Virus record (IMG/VR): IMGVR_UViG_3300010371_000100
Span: 1 to 26,999 of that record
Source: a virus
Length of the DNA stretch: 26,999 bases
Strand: one strand, 5' to 3'
Shown: piece by piece, positions 5,790 through 13,968 of the stretch
How positions within the stretch are numbered: the first letter of the stretch is position 1
How the letters are laid out: each line of letters begins with the position of its first letter
Notes under the pieces: model-generated
The model's database searches: none
The model's input: the letters and a program-made list of their open reading frames with translations, nothing else
Told to the model about the DNA's origin: nothing
Made by a program: the position numbers and the translations under genes

Positions 5790-5990
5790 ATGGCTACAGT
5801 AGATAAAAAATTCGCAGATCGTATCATAGCGGGCGAATGGCCGGAAGACAAAGCCCAACGCATCGTGAAATACACGAACACTTGGGGCGGAGAATCCTAC
5901 GGTGTAACCTTCCCCAGCGACCCTCCTGATAAATACCTCATCGAGTCTCCCTACGTCCAAAACCCTACCATATATTGGGAGGCTCCATGA
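5790..5990 (+). CDS. Small protein, unknown
   Basis: A 66-residue protein two bases after the previous stop, beginning MATVDKKFADRIIAGEWPED. It contains aromatic and proline-rich segments (YTNTWGGESYGVTFPSDPPD) and ends in YWEAP. Its stop overlaps the nuclease gene's ATG (5987). I do not recognise the family. Confidence 0.6.
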   Translation: MATVDKKFADRIIAGEWPEDKAQRIVKYTNTWGGESYGVTFPSDPPDKYLIESPYVQNPTIYWEAP

Positions 5991-6898
5991 ATCGTTCACC
6001 ATTCCCTTCTGTTCTAGATGCTTCCCTCATCTCTACCTTCCGTGCCTGCCCACAAAAGGCCTTCCTTGAATACGTCCAGCATTGGAAGCCGAGAAGCCCT
6101 TCCGTCCACCTTCATGCCGGGGCGGCCTATGCTTCTGCCCTCGAAGCTACGCGTCGAGCCTTCTACCTAGAAGGCAAATCATCCTCCGAAGCAGCCGAAA
6201 TCGGCATGGCCACCCTTCTCCGCGAATACGGAGACTTTCCATGCCCCGAGGATTCCGCGAAGTCCGCTTCCCGAATGGCTGGAGCGCTGGAGTTCTATCT
6301 CCACTCCTATCCCCTGGAGTCCGATGCGGCAGTCCCCGTGACCCTCCCAGACGGCAGCAAGGGAATCGAAGTAGGATTCGCAGAACCACTTCCTATCAAT
6401 CATCCCGAAACTGGCGACCCTCTCATCTATGCCGGGCGCCTAGATATGATGGTGAACTACGCAGGAGCTATCTACGGCCTGGATGACAAGACAAGTTCCT
6501 CCCTTGGCGCCTCGTGGTCAAAGCAGTGGGAGATGCGGAGTCAATTCACCGGGTATTGCTGGGGCGCTGCCCGTCTCGGGTTTCCCCTGTCTGGTTTCCT
6601 CGTCCGCGGTGTTTCCATCCTCAAAACCAAGTACGATACCCAACAAGCCTTAACCTACCGCCCCCAGTGGATGATCGACAGATGGTTCGAGCAACTCCTC
6701 CGCGACATTCACGATATGCTGGAATGCTGGGAATCTGGCATCTGGGATTGGAACCTTGATGCCTCATGTGAAGCCTATGGAGGCTGCCCGTTCAAAAAGG
6801 TGTGTCTTGCGGCTGAGCCGGATGCTTGGCTTTCTACAGGATTCGAGCGCCGATCATGGGACCCTATAACGCGGAAGGAATCCCTCCTCGAATCATGA
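5987..6898 (+). CDS. Cas4/RecB-like PD-(D/E)XK nuclease with probable 4Fe-4S cluster
   Basis: A 303-residue protein; the start at 5987 has GGGAGG (5977-5982) in front and an ATGA overlap behind. Motifs fit the RecB/AddB/Cas4 nuclease superfamily: H43 (motif I), D153 in YAGRLDMMV (motif II), D166-D167-K168 in YGLDDKTSS (motif III), and Q186 with Y190 (QxxxY helix). Cys21 (FRACPQKAFLEY) pairs with the C-terminal trio Cys261, Cys267 and Cys273, the spacing of a Fe-S-stapled nuclease. It likely digests DNA ends for phage recombination or replication, working with the ATPase at 7790 and the ssDNA-binding candidate at 8840. Confidence 0.85.
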   Translation: MNRSPFPSVLDASLISTFRACPQKAFLEYVQHWKPRSPSVHLHAGAAYASALEATRRAFYLEGKSSSEAAEIGMATLLREYGDFPCPEDSAKSASRMAGALEFYLHSYPLESDAAVPVTLPDGSKGIEVGFAEPLPINHPETGDPLIYAGRLDMMVNYAGAIYGLDDKTSSSLGASWSKQWEMRSQFTGYCWGAARLGFPLSGFLVRGVSILKTKYDTQQALTYRPQWMIDRWFEQLLRDIHDMLECWESGIWDWNLDASCEAYGGCPFKKVCLAAEPDAWLSTGFERRSWDPITRKESLLES

Positions 6899-7251
6899 AA
6901 CAATCTTTCTTTGTCAGGGGGCATTTCCTTGGCTCTAGAGAAATTCCCACCTATTACAAATCCTACGATGGCCAACTTAAAATCACCAATTCCTATGTCC
7001 TCTTCTGCCCTACCTGCGCTGAAATCTGGGGCAGAGCCATGCATGAGCACTGGAATGCCCACTGCCAAATCCTCTACCGTTATTGTCGAGACCACGCCAG
7101 GTTTCCCGACGACGGATTCCTCTCCCTCCGAAGCTATGAGGATAAGCCAGTCTGCCTCCCCGGAATGGTACTCGAAAGTGACTGGCCACTTGAAGCTATC
7201 CGTTTTGAATTTAACTCCGCGCTTGCCCTCTATGAAAGGACCCCAAAATGA
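6895..7251 (+). CDS. Cys/His-rich protein, probable zinc binder
   Basis: A 118-residue protein starting in an ATGA overlap with the nuclease gene. The central segment FCPTCAEIWGRAMHEHW, then C and YRYCRDH, gives two Cys pairs plus His residues suited to one or two zinc sites. The rest is rich in aromatic and acidic residues. I do not recognise the family. It sits between the Fe-S nuclease and the MazG-like gene with 4-base overlaps on both sides, so it is co-expressed with the DNA-metabolism set. Confidence 0.65.
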   Translation: MKQSFFVRGHFLGSREIPTYYKSYDGQLKITNSYVLFCPTCAEIWGRAMHEHWNAHCQILYRYCRDHARFPDDGFLSLRSYEDKPVCLPGMVLESDWPLEAIRFEFNSALALYERTPK

Positions 7252-7610
7252 ACTTCCGTGACTATCAAATAATGGCTATGAGGACGGCTAAGGACCTGCC
7301 AACAGATTCCGAGAACCTTACTCATGCTGCCCTGGGGCTGGCCTCTGAAGTGGGAGAATTTGTCTCCGAGGTTAAAAGAATCGCAATCTATGGGAAGGAG
7401 GTTAACTCCGAAATGATCGCTCACATGCAGGAGGAAGTTGGAGATATCCTTTGGTATGTTGCCTTGGCTGCTTCCTCTCTACACTGTGGCCTTTCTGCTC
7501 TCGCGCAGAGGAATATAGATAAGTTAGCTATTCGCTATCCAGACAAATACACAGATGTCGCTGCCGAGGCAAGACTCGATAAGGGCGGCCTTCCTCATAC
7601 TCAATCTTAA
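7248..7610 (+). CDS. MazG-like nucleotide pyrophosphohydrolase
   Basis: A 120-residue all-alpha protein. It has the metal-binding signature of the MazG/dUTPase-2 superfamily: [12 protein letters not shown], with E34, E37 and E41, and [10 protein letters not shown], with E63 and D66. The length fits single-domain MazG-like enzymes, which hydrolyse nucleoside triphosphates to monophosphates and pyrophosphate in the cytoplasm. In phages they may clean the nucleotide pool (for example of dUTP) or lower alarmone levels. Substrate cannot be told from sequence, but the uracil-DNA-glycosylase domain encoded at 11045 fits a theme of uracil control. Confidence 0.85.
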   Translation: MNFRDYQIMAMRTAKDLPTDSENLTHAALGLASEVGEFVSEVKRIAIYGKEVNSEMIAHMQEEVGDILWYVALAASSLHCGLSALAQRNIDKLAIRYPDKYTDVAAEARLDKGGLPHTQS

Positions 7611-7620
7611 GGAGTGTATC

Positions 7621-7797
7621 ATGCCTCTTAAATCTGGAACATCCCGCAAATCAATCAGCCAAAACATCCGAACTGAAATGAAAGCAGGGAAGCCGCAAAA
7701 ACAAGCCGTTGCTATTGCTATGTCGAAAGCAGGGAAGGCCAAGGCTCCTCGCGGCCCGGCCAAGAAACCAGGGAAGAAGGGAGGTCATCGTGGCTGA
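7621..7797 (+). CDS. Small basic phage protein (DUF6496-like)
   Basis: A 58-residue, very basic protein with AAGGAG about 7 bases before the ATG at 7621. It reads [16 protein letters not shown], then [18 protein letters not shown], a pattern typical of a small family present in many phages, and ends in a Lys/Pro/Gly-rich tail. The charge suggests nucleic acid binding. The next gene's GTG (7790) overlaps its last 8 bases. Confidence 0.75.
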   Translation: MPLKSGTSRKSISQNIRTEMKAGKPQKQAVAIAMSKAGKAKAPRGPAKKPGKKGGHRG

Positions 7798-8629
7798 ACC
7801 TCTTCTTGCTGGTCCTAAGGTTCTTCTTATTGGTGCTGCAGGCTCTGGGAAAACTCATTCCATCGGGACTCTTGTAGACTGGGCTGGCGCCCATAAGAGG
7901 AACGTTCATGTCCTATTCGTCGAGAATGGGCTGGAAACTCTTCTTGGCTATTGGACCGATCGGGGGCTTAAGGTTCCTGATAACCTCCGTTACCATGTCG
8001 TTACGACGAAAGCTACTCCCCTTGCTTCCCTCACCGATGCTGCAAAGAAAGTAGGCATCATGTCCTACAAACTCATCACGGAGATGGTTGACCCCAAGCG
8101 ATCTGACAACAACCCATATCTTAAAATCCTTGAGGCCTTGGCAAACTTTCCTGATGACAGAACCGGAGAACTTTGCGGAAATATTGGAGAGTGGGATTCT
8201 TCCCAAATCCTATGCATCGACTCGCTGAGTGAACTCGCAAATTCTGCTATGAAGATGGTCATCGGGGCGAAACCGACTGCATCCCCCAGCGATTACGGCG
8301 TCAGCCAAAATAATCTCCTAAACCTCCTTCGCTTCTTTACCCAGGGCTTCTCTCCCACTCTCGTCATGACAGCACATGTCCAACGCCAGCAAGACGAGAT
8401 AACTGGCGGAGTGAAGCTTATGGTAAAGGCAATCGGGAAAGCAATGGCTGATGATATTCCGCAGCTATTCTCCGAAGTAATTGGATGCGTGCGAGATGGC
8501 AATGCATGGTACTGGGACACGGCAAACAGCGCTCTCGATACCAAGACCCGTTACCTCGGCATCGCTTCCAAAATAAAACCAGATTTTTCCGTCATCATGG
8601 ACAAGTGGGCTAAGAGAGGTTCTCTGTGA
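7790..8629 (+). CDS. RecA-like P-loop ATPase (Sak4-type recombination protein)
   Basis: A 279-residue protein starting at GTG 7790, with GGGAGG (7779-7784) upstream. Walker A is [10 protein letters not shown] (G15-T22), Walker B is [10 protein letters not shown] (D144), and VMTAHVQRQ after a [10 protein letters not shown] helix suits a sensor region. The size and layout fit phage AAA/RecA-like ATPases of the Sak4 type, which help anneal single strands with a partner SSB. The DUF669-like gene follows closely, and a Fe-S nuclease precedes, so a recombination/replication module is likely. Exact subfamily not certain. Confidence 0.8.
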   Translation: MAEPLLAGPKVLLIGAAGSGKTHSIGTLVDWAGAHKRNVHVLFVENGLETLLGYWTDRGLKVPDNLRYHVVTTKATPLASLTDAAKKVGIMSYKLITEMVDPKRSDNNPYLKILEALANFPDDRTGELCGNIGEWDSSQILCIDSLSELANSAMKMVIGAKPTASPSDYGVSQNNLLNLLRFFTQGFSPTLVMTAHVQRQQDEITGGVKLMVKAIGKAMADDIPQLFSEVIGCVRDGNAWYWDTANSALDTKTRYLGIASKIKPDFSVIMDKWAKRGSL

Positions 8630-8778
8630 ATCCATTCCTTTCCTTCTGGTTCTACCTAACCTACGCCGCCGACCTCCTCTTCGCCTTCCTTCTCCTTTGC
8701 CTATTATCTCTCCCCATCATAGGAATCGGCGTCCTTCTCTACAAAGCCTTCCAGCATTTAACCAAATTAACACGATAG
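8626..8778 (+). CDS. 50-residue hydrophobic membrane protein
   Basis: It starts at GTG 8626 in a GTGA overlap with the ATPase stop, with GAGAGGT upstream. The 50 residues contain one long or two short membrane helices (WFYLTYAADLLFAFLLLCLL, then LPIIGIGVLLY) and end in a basic tail (HLTKLTR). The coding region runs into the first arm of the terminator hairpin. Function unknown; an inner-membrane accessory protein is likely. Confidence 0.6.
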   Translation: MNPFLSFWFYLTYAADLLFAFLLLCLLSLPIIGIGVLLYKAFQHLTKLTR

Positions 8779-8806
8779 CCGGGCGTGTTAATCCTTCTTT
8801 TTTTTT
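8767..8806 (+). terminator. Rho-independent terminator
   Basis: A perfect 8-bp stem, TTAACACG (8767-8774) with CGTGTTAA (8784-8791) and a 9-base loop, is followed by a pyrimidine run with nine T residues (8798-8806). It overlaps the stop codon of the small membrane gene and ends the P3 run. Confidence 0.75.
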
Positions 8807-8839
8807 CTCGGCCAAACCAACCTTAGAAAGACTATCCAA

Positions 8840-9301
8840 ATGTCAAACTTCGATCCCTCCTCTTTCGTCGATATCACCATCACCGAAGAATTCACGCGCC
8901 GTCCTCCGCTTCCTGTTGGTGACTATACTGCAATCATTGGTGACATTACCTGTGTTCCGTGGCAAGGAAAAGCCGACCCGGCCAAGTCTGGGCTGAAATA
9001 TGTAGTTCCTCTTACCATTGAGGTTCCTCCAAACGTTCAATCTGACCTTGGCCTTTCTATCCCCACCATCAAGCTCACAGATGGCATCATGCTGGACCTC
9101 ACGGAAGCCGGAACACTCGATACTTCCCCTGGAAAGAACGGTGCCCTCCGTCGCTATCGCGATGCCCTCAAGATGAACAAGGCTGGTGAGCCGTTCTCTC
9201 CCCGGAAGATGGTCGGCCAACCTATCACTGTTCGCATCATCCACGAAGTCTGGAATGAGCAAATCCAGGAACGTGTGGCAGGCGTGGCGGAAGTTAGCTA
9301 A
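8840..9301 (+). CDS. DUF669-like candidate single-stranded DNA-binding protein
   Basis: A 153-residue beta-rich protein. The N-terminal part FVDITITEEFTRRPPLPVGDYTAIIGDI and the C-terminal part GQPITVRIIHEVWNEQIQERVAGV suggest an OB-like fold as in phage DUF669 proteins, which are candidate ssDNA-binding proteins often next to Sak/Sak4-like ATPases. The middle contains DLTEAGTLDTSPGKN and RYRDALKMN. The ribosome site is weak (AGAAAG), yet the gene is bracketed by strong terminators on both sides, so its expression is probably set separately or by read-through. Confidence 0.7.
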   Translation: MSNFDPSSFVDITITEEFTRRPPLPVGDYTAIIGDITCVPWQGKADPAKSGLKYVVPLTIEVPPNVQSDLGLSIPTIKLTDGIMLDLTEAGTLDTSPGKNGALRRYRDALKMNKAGEPFSPRKMVGQPITVRIIHEVWNEQIQERVAGVAEVS

Positions 9302-9317
9302 TCCTTCCCCTAACCAG

Positions 9318-9340
9318 AGAGGGCTTCGGCCCTCTTTTTT
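9318..9340 (+). terminator. Strong Rho-independent terminator with UUCG loop
   Basis: AGAGGGC (9318-9324), the stable tetraloop TTCG (9325-9328) and GCCCTCT (9329-9335) form a perfect 7-bp stem followed by more T residues to 9340. It lies 17 bases after the stop of the ssDNA-binding candidate. Confidence 0.93.
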
Positions 9341-9360
9341 ACCCACTTTTTAGGATAATT

Positions 9361-9744
9361 ATGAAAATCGAAGCACGCTCCATCGCTCAAAACGAGCATA
9401 GGTATCCAACCCTTGGCGACTATTGGGAGGAAGGAGATACCCTCCAAGTCAGAACTACTAGATTCCCTGATTGGAGACATGATTTCTTGATTCTCCTGCA
9501 CGAAATGGTAGAAGCTGTTTTGTGCTTGCATCGAGGAATTCCCGAGCCTTCCATCAAAAAGTTTGACGAGGCGTTTGAAGCAGCGGGGATGATTGGTGAA
9601 CCTGGAGATCAAGTATCTGCGCCTTACTACGAAGAACACCAGTTCGCTCAAGCCATGGAAATGATGATGGCGCAGGAACTAGGTGTAAATTGGCGAGAAT
9701 ATGAACTTGAGCAAGATCGTGTTTGGAAAGAAGGCCAGCTATGA
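9361..9744 (+). CDS. Conserved phage protein with HExxE motif
   Basis: A 127-residue protein with AGGA 6 bases before the ATG. It matches a family common in phage genomes as I recall it: a start with HRYPTLGDYW, a central helix FLILLHEMVEAVLCLHRGIPE, then a segment with GEPGDQVSAPYYEEHQFA and MMMAQELGVNWREYE. The HExxE plus the later YYEEH could bind a metal in the manner of small metallopeptidase-like folds, but enzymatic activity is unproven. Its stop overlaps the methyltransferase gene (ATGA). Confidence 0.7.
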   Translation: MKIEARSIAQNEHRYPTLGDYWEEGDTLQVRTTRFPDWRHDFLILLHEMVEAVLCLHRGIPEPSIKKFDEAFEAAGMIGEPGDQVSAPYYEEHQFAQAMEMMMAQELGVNWREYELEQDRVWKEGQL

Positions 9745-11048
9745 CAAAAAACTTTATCGACGCGAGTGCTATCCTGGTAGCACCAGATCGCCAGCGTAGG
9801 CTCTTTCGTCTTGAGGAAATTCAGGAACTCTCCGATTCAATCTCTCGTATCGGCCTTCTTCACCCAATCATCCTGCGATTAGTTGGAGATTCCTACCAGC
9901 TAGTAGCCGGCGAACGGCGCCTTCGCGCTATGCAAGACCTGCACGCTCTTGGGCAGAAATTTTCTTTCTGTGGCGAGCCCGTTATGGAAGGAACTGTTCC
10001 TTTTCTTTCTCTCGGGGACTTATCCCCTGTCGAAGCAATGGAGGCCGAACTCGAAGAAAACATTCGCAGGGTCGATCTTACTTGGCAAGAAAAGTCAGCC
10101 GCCTCGGCTGCGCTTATGGAACTACGAACTGCTCAGGCTACACAAGCAGGCCTTCCGTTGCCCACCATTCCAGACATTTCCAAAGAAATACGCGGATCAT
10201 CTGAAGGTTCTTATGGCGACGCTACCCGCAAGGAAATCATCCTAGCCAAGCATCTAGACAATCCCCTGATCCAAAAGGCTAAGTCAGCCGACGAAGCGTT
10301 CTCAATTCTTAAGAAAGAAGAAAGAAGGAAAAAGAACGAGGTACTGGGAAAATCCATAGGAGAAACCTATGCGCTATCTAACTTCATCCTTCGGAACTCT
10401 GATTGTTTCCTTTGGATGAAGGGGCAACCGGACGAACAGTTTGAAATAATCCTTACCGACCCTCCCTATGGGATGGACGCGAATAGCTTCGGCGGATTTG
10501 GACAAGGAATTGAAAAGCACGCATACGAAGATAGCAAAGGAGTCCTTCGAGTAATCCTTGATAAGTTCCCAGCAGAAGCTTTCCGCCTAACCAAAAAGGA
10601 AGCTCATGCTTATATCTTCTGTGATTTTGACGGCTTTCACCTGTGGAAAAAGGCTATGGAAAATGCAGGGTGGCAGGTGTTCCGAACACCAATCATCTGG
10701 TACAAACCAGACGGATATCAGGCTCCTTGGATCGAGAAAGGTCCACAGCGCCAATACGAAACAATACTTTTTGCCTCCAAGGGAGGAAAGAAAGTTCTTC
10801 AGATGAGAGGAGATGTAATTCAATGTGCACGGGAGCCCAAGCTAGAGCGCCAAGCCGCCAAACCGCCTGCCCTACTTTGCGAACTTCTCGCACGTTCTGC
10901 CTCTCCCGGCGACAAAATCCTCGACCCATTCTGTGGAACCGGACCTATTTTCCAAGCTGCCTTTGACGCTAAATGCTTTGCCACAGGCATCGAGATTGAT
11001 CCTGCCGCCTATGCTATCGCTGCAAAAAGAATCGAAGGTATTCTATGA
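9741..11048 (+). CDS. ParB-like/DNA methyltransferase fusion protein
   Basis: A 435-residue protein starting at 9741 in an ATGA overlap. Residues 1-115 form a ParB/Sulfiredoxin-type domain (ISRIGLLHPIILR, then the catalytic-type motif GERRLRAM at 57-64 and EAELEENIRR). From about 210 on is an adenine-N6/cytosine-N4 DNA methyltransferase with DPPYGM (240-245, motif IV), IIWYKPDGY, and near the C-terminus LDPFCGTGPIF (motif I) and GIEIDPAAY. The order IV before I marks the beta class. Such fusions are frequent in phages and may protect phage DNA from restriction. No partner endonuclease is visible nearby. The target sequence is unknown. Confidence 0.85.
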   Translation: MTKNFIDASAILVAPDRQRRLFRLEEIQELSDSISRIGLLHPIILRLVGDSYQLVAGERRLRAMQDLHALGQKFSFCGEPVMEGTVPFLSLGDLSPVEAMEAELEENIRRVDLTWQEKSAASAALMELRTAQATQAGLPLPTIPDISKEIRGSSEGSYGDATRKEIILAKHLDNPLIQKAKSADEAFSILKKEERRKKNEVLGKSIGETYALSNFILRNSDCFLWMKGQPDEQFEIILTDPPYGMDANSFGGFGQGIEKHAYEDSKGVLRVILDKFPAEAFRLTKKEAHAYIFCDFDGFHLWKKAMENAGWQVFRTPIIWYKPDGYQAPWIEKGPQRQYETILFASKGGKKVLQMRGDVIQCAREPKLERQAAKPPALLCELLARSASPGDKILDPFCGTGPIFQAAFDAKCFATGIEIDPAAYAIAAKRIEGIL

Positions 11049-12085
11049 TCGCCCGCGGAGATGGACCTCCCTCCGCCAAGATAATGGTTGTGGGAGAGGC
11101 CTGGGGAGAGCACGAGGAAAGGACAGGGATGCCCTTCCAAGGGACTTCTGGCCAGCTCCTCAACTCCATGCTCCACGAGGCAGGTATCATGAGGTCGGAG
11201 TGTTATGTTACCAACCTCGTGAACAGTCGGCCTCCTTACAACGACCTAGGCAGGTGGGTAGCGGAAAAGAAGAAGGACCTGACGCCGGCGCATATTCCCT
11301 TCCGAGGGAAGGCAGTTCTCCCAATCGTAGTGGAAGGTTACAACGCCCTCACGGAGGAGGTTCGCCTCGTCTCCCCAGACATTATCATCGCCCTAGGCAA
11401 CTACGCCCTATGGGCTCTCTGTGGTCAGTGGGGAGTTCTCAAATGGAGGGGTTCGCAGCTTCTCACCGAATCCGGGATTAAATGCGTTCCCACAATCCAT
11501 CCTGCTGCTGTCCTTCGGGAATATTCTCTTCGCCCAATCGTGGTGCAAGACCTTAAGAGGGCTGCGAAGGAAAGAGGTTCAAAGACCTATTCCAACCAGC
11601 CGGCGTGGAACTTTATAATCCGACCGACCTTTACAAAGGTTATGGAGACCCTATCCATGTTGGAGTCTTGGGCTCTTTTTTCCCCCACCTGGATTGACTT
11701 TGACCTTGAAACGTCCCCGCGACATATAACCTGTGCTGGTATTTCTTGGTCAAAGACGGAGGCTATCTGCATTCCTTTCTGTGTAAATACTCACTCTAAT
11801 CATTACTGGTCCGAAGAAGAGGAGGGGGCTATCGTCTATGCCCTCTATAAGCTATTGACCAATCCCAGAATCCTTGTCCGAGGCCAGAATCTTCTCTACG
11901 ATTGCCAACACACCTACCGTTGGTGGCACTTCGTTGCTAATGTAAAGCAAGACACTATGATCTCCCATCACTCAACTTTCTGCGGAATGAAGAAAAGCCT
12001 GGATTTCCAGGCATCTCTTTATTGCGACTACTATAAATTTTGGAAGGAGATGCATCATGATGATAGCAACAAGCAAGGAGCCTAG
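11045..12085 (+). CDS. Split DNA polymerase, N-terminal part: uracil-DNA glycosylase plus truncated 3'-5' exonuclease
   Basis: A 346-residue protein starting in an ATGA overlap. Residues 1-175 match family 4-type uracil-DNA glycosylases: VGEAWGEHEERTGMPFQG with SGQLL (motif 1) and IHPAAVLR (151-157, motif 2). From about 210 follows a DEDD exonuclease with Exo I at D220-L-E222 and Exo II GQNLLYDC (N282, D286). The protein then stops after HHDDSNKQGA, where relatives continue to Exo III and the polymerase. The missing part is the gene at 12601. Fusion of UDG to polymerase A is known in some phages, so this is one half of a split UDG-Pol. Confidence 0.85.
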   Translation: MIARGDGPPSAKIMVVGEAWGEHEERTGMPFQGTSGQLLNSMLHEAGIMRSECYVTNLVNSRPPYNDLGRWVAEKKKDLTPAHIPFRGKAVLPIVVEGYNALTEEVRLVSPDIIIALGNYALWALCGQWGVLKWRGSQLLTESGIKCVPTIHPAAVLREYSLRPIVVQDLKRAAKERGSKTYSNQPAWNFIIRPTFTKVMETLSMLESWALFSPTWIDFDLETSPRHITCAGISWSKTEAICIPFCVNTHSNHYWSEEEEGAIVYALYKLLTNPRILVRGQNLLYDCQHTYRWWHFVANVKQDTMISHHSTFCGMKKSLDFQASLYCDYYKFWKEMHHDDSNKQGA

Positions 12086-12086
12086 T

Positions 12087-12611
12087 ATGAAATGTAGTAT
12101 TAATAACTGTGATCGTGAAGTAGCCTACAACGATATGTGTAATGCACACTATCTTAGATGGCTTCGCGGCAAACCGATGTATAAGGTAATACGAGAATCT
12201 CTTCCATGCCCGAAGAATCATCCTATACACATGGCTTGGGAGAACATGAAAGCAAGATGCCGTAATAAAAATTTAGCGCAGTGGGAAGATTACGGAGGTC
12301 GTGGAATTGCCTACGATACTTCCTGGGAATCTTTCTCTAATTTTTACGGGGATATGTTCCCCACTTGGGAACAGGGGCTAACATTAGATAGAATAAATAA
12401 CGATGGGGACTATTGTAAAGAGAATTGTAGGTGGGCTACTAGGGCGCAACAGCAACAGAACTCTCGAAGATCCAAATTAACATTAGAGCAGGCAGAGGAA
12501 ATAAGAAATAGAAGGGGTGCTGGAGAGTCTTTAACAAACTTAGCAAATGAGTTTGGCGTAAAATACCATATAGTAGCCGACATTATGAGGAGAAAAACGT
12601 ATGCCAAATAA
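12087..12611 (+). CDS. Free-standing HNH homing endonuclease inserted in the polymerase gene
   Basis: A 174-residue protein with AAGGAG (12075-12080) six bases before the ATG, overlapping the tail of the first polymerase half. Its N-terminal zinc-finger-like part is CSINNC...MCNAHYLRWLRGKP. The nuclease core has DYGGRGIAYD, LTLDRINNDG and CKENCRWATRAQQQQN, the signature of the AP2-associated phage HNH family. A C-terminal helix-turn-helix follows (SKLTLEQAEEIRN, NEFGVKYHIVADIMRRKTY). The gene is visibly more A+T-rich than its neighbours, a sign of transfer. It overlaps the start of the second polymerase half by 11 bases. Confidence 0.88.
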   Translation: MKCSINNCDREVAYNDMCNAHYLRWLRGKPMYKVIRESLPCPKNHPIHMAWENMKARCRNKNLAQWEDYGGRGIAYDTSWESFSNFYGDMFPTWEQGLTLDRINNDGDYCKENCRWATRAQQQQNSRRSKLTLEQAEEIRNRRGAGESLTNLANEFGVKYHIVADIMRRKTYAK

Positions 12612-13968
12612 CTGGGACTCTCTGTTCATATATAATTGCCTCGATTGCGTTCGCACAAGGGAATGCGGGGAAGTTGAAACAAAGAATCTCGCCGAAATGG
12701 GCCTCGTTGAGGTGGACGGCTTCCAGCAAAAAATGTTCTGGCCCGTTCTGGAGGCCATGAAAAAGGGCGTTCGTGTGGACGAGGCAGCCCGCGCCGAATT
12801 CGCCATGACTCTCCAAGATGAAATGGTCAAGCGGGAGGAGTTCTTTCAGACTATCCTCGGCCACCCACTCAATCCCCGATCTTCCAGCCAGATGTGTAAG
12901 CTCTTCTATGAAGACCTTAAACAGCCAATGAATCTTTCTCGGGCAACGAAGGGAGCGCCAGCTCATCTAACCTGCAACGACGAGGCCCTCGGGAAGATAG
13001 CCCTCCGTGAACCTATCCTCCGCCCACTCCTTCGTGCAATTGCAGAGTATCGTTCCCTCGGCGTTTTCCTTTCAACTTTTGTCTCCGCTCCTCTCGACAT
13101 AGATCGCCGGATGCGGACTTCTTATAATATCTGTGGCACAGAAACATTTCGTCTATCCTCTTCCGAGAACGCCTTTGGCTCTGGGATGAACATGCAGAAT
13201 ATTCCTAAGGGCGGTGAAGACGATGACAGTGATCTCGTTCTCCCCAACATCCGGAAAATTTTTATTCCTGATCCTGGCTTCACCTTCTTCGACACGGACC
13301 TTTCCAAGGCCGATCTTCGGATTGTTGCGTGGGAAGCAGAAGAAAACGAAATGAAATCTATGCTAAAGGAAGGTCGCGATCCCTACGTTGAAACTGCTCG
13401 GGAGTTCTATCATGATCCTACCATCACCAAACTTAAAGAAGACGGAACTGAAAACCATAAGTATAGAATGTTCAAATCGTTCAGCCACGGCTCGCACTAT
13501 CTGGGCACACCTATCGGATTGTCTAGGCGACTTGGTCTTACAGTCCATGAGTCTGAGAAGACACAGAAATGGTATTTCGATAGATATCCAGCTATACGAA
13601 AGTGGCAGCAAAAAGTTATTGAACAGGTTAAAGGGAAACACTATGTGGAGAATATCTTCGGGTATAGGCGATATTACTTCGACCGGATAGATGATGATTT
13701 GTTTCGGCAGGCCGTTGCGTGGATTGGCCAATCTACTACTGCTGTCCTAATCAATCGAATCTGGATGAATATTTGGGAGAACTATCCTCACATTTGGGTT
13801 CTCATGCAGGTTCATGATTCGCTTGCAGGAGAGTTCCCCACCCATAAGAAAGCAAGATGTTTAGAGGAACTCAACAAAGCGACACAGGTGATTCTTCCCT
13901 ACACCGATCCTCTTATAATTCCAGTGGGCATCAAAACGAGTGAGAAGTCCTGGGGAGAATGTATATGA
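12601..13968 (+). CDS. Split DNA polymerase, C-terminal part: Exo III motif plus family A polymerase domain
   Basis: A 455-residue protein with its own ATG and a strong GAGGAG (12587-12592) 8 bases upstream. It opens with FIYNCLDC (Y11, D15), the Exo III motif missing from the gene at 11045, then the thumb and palm/fingers of a family A polymerase. It has TETFRLSS and MNMQNIP (template contacts, 180-202), motif A DTDLSKADLR (D233), motif B around KYRMFKSFSHGSHYLG (289-301) and motif C QVHDSLAGEF (H405, D406; the usual HDE is HDS here). It should replicate the phage genome, presumably by pairing with the first half. The C-terminus WGECI looks natural. Confidence 0.9.
   Translation: MPNNWDSLFIYNCLDCVRTRECGEVETKNLAEMGLVEVDGFQQKMFWPVLEAMKKGVRVDEAARAEFAMTLQDEMVKREEFFQTILGHPLNPRSSSQMCKLFYEDLKQPMNLSRATKGAPAHLTCNDEALGKIALREPILRPLLRAIAEYRSLGVFLSTFVSAPLDIDRRMRTSYNICGTETFRLSSSENAFGSGMNMQNIPKGGEDDDSDLVLPNIRKIFIPDPGFTFFDTDLSKADLRIVAWEAEENEMKSMLKEGRDPYVETAREFYHDPTITKLKEDGTENHKYRMFKSFSHGSHYLGTPIGLSRRLGLTVHESEKTQKWYFDRYPAIRKWQQKVIEQVKGKHYVENIFGYRRYYFDRIDDDLFRQAVAWIGQSTTAVLINRIWMNIWENYPHIWVLMQVHDSLAGEFPTHKKARCLEELNKATQVILPYTDPLIIPVGIKTSEKSWGECI

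Noticed and set aside
7709-7789. Upstream extension of the RecA-like ATPase gene
   Set aside because: It overlaps the basic 58-residue gene over its length and lacks a ribosome site, while GTG 7790 has GGGAGG in place.
12086-12600. Group I intron or intein joining the two polymerase halves
   Set aside because: The HNH frame fills nearly the whole gap, overlaps the second half, and both HNH and second half have their own strong ribosome sites. There is no space for an intron core, and the frame is closed by stops, so no intein.
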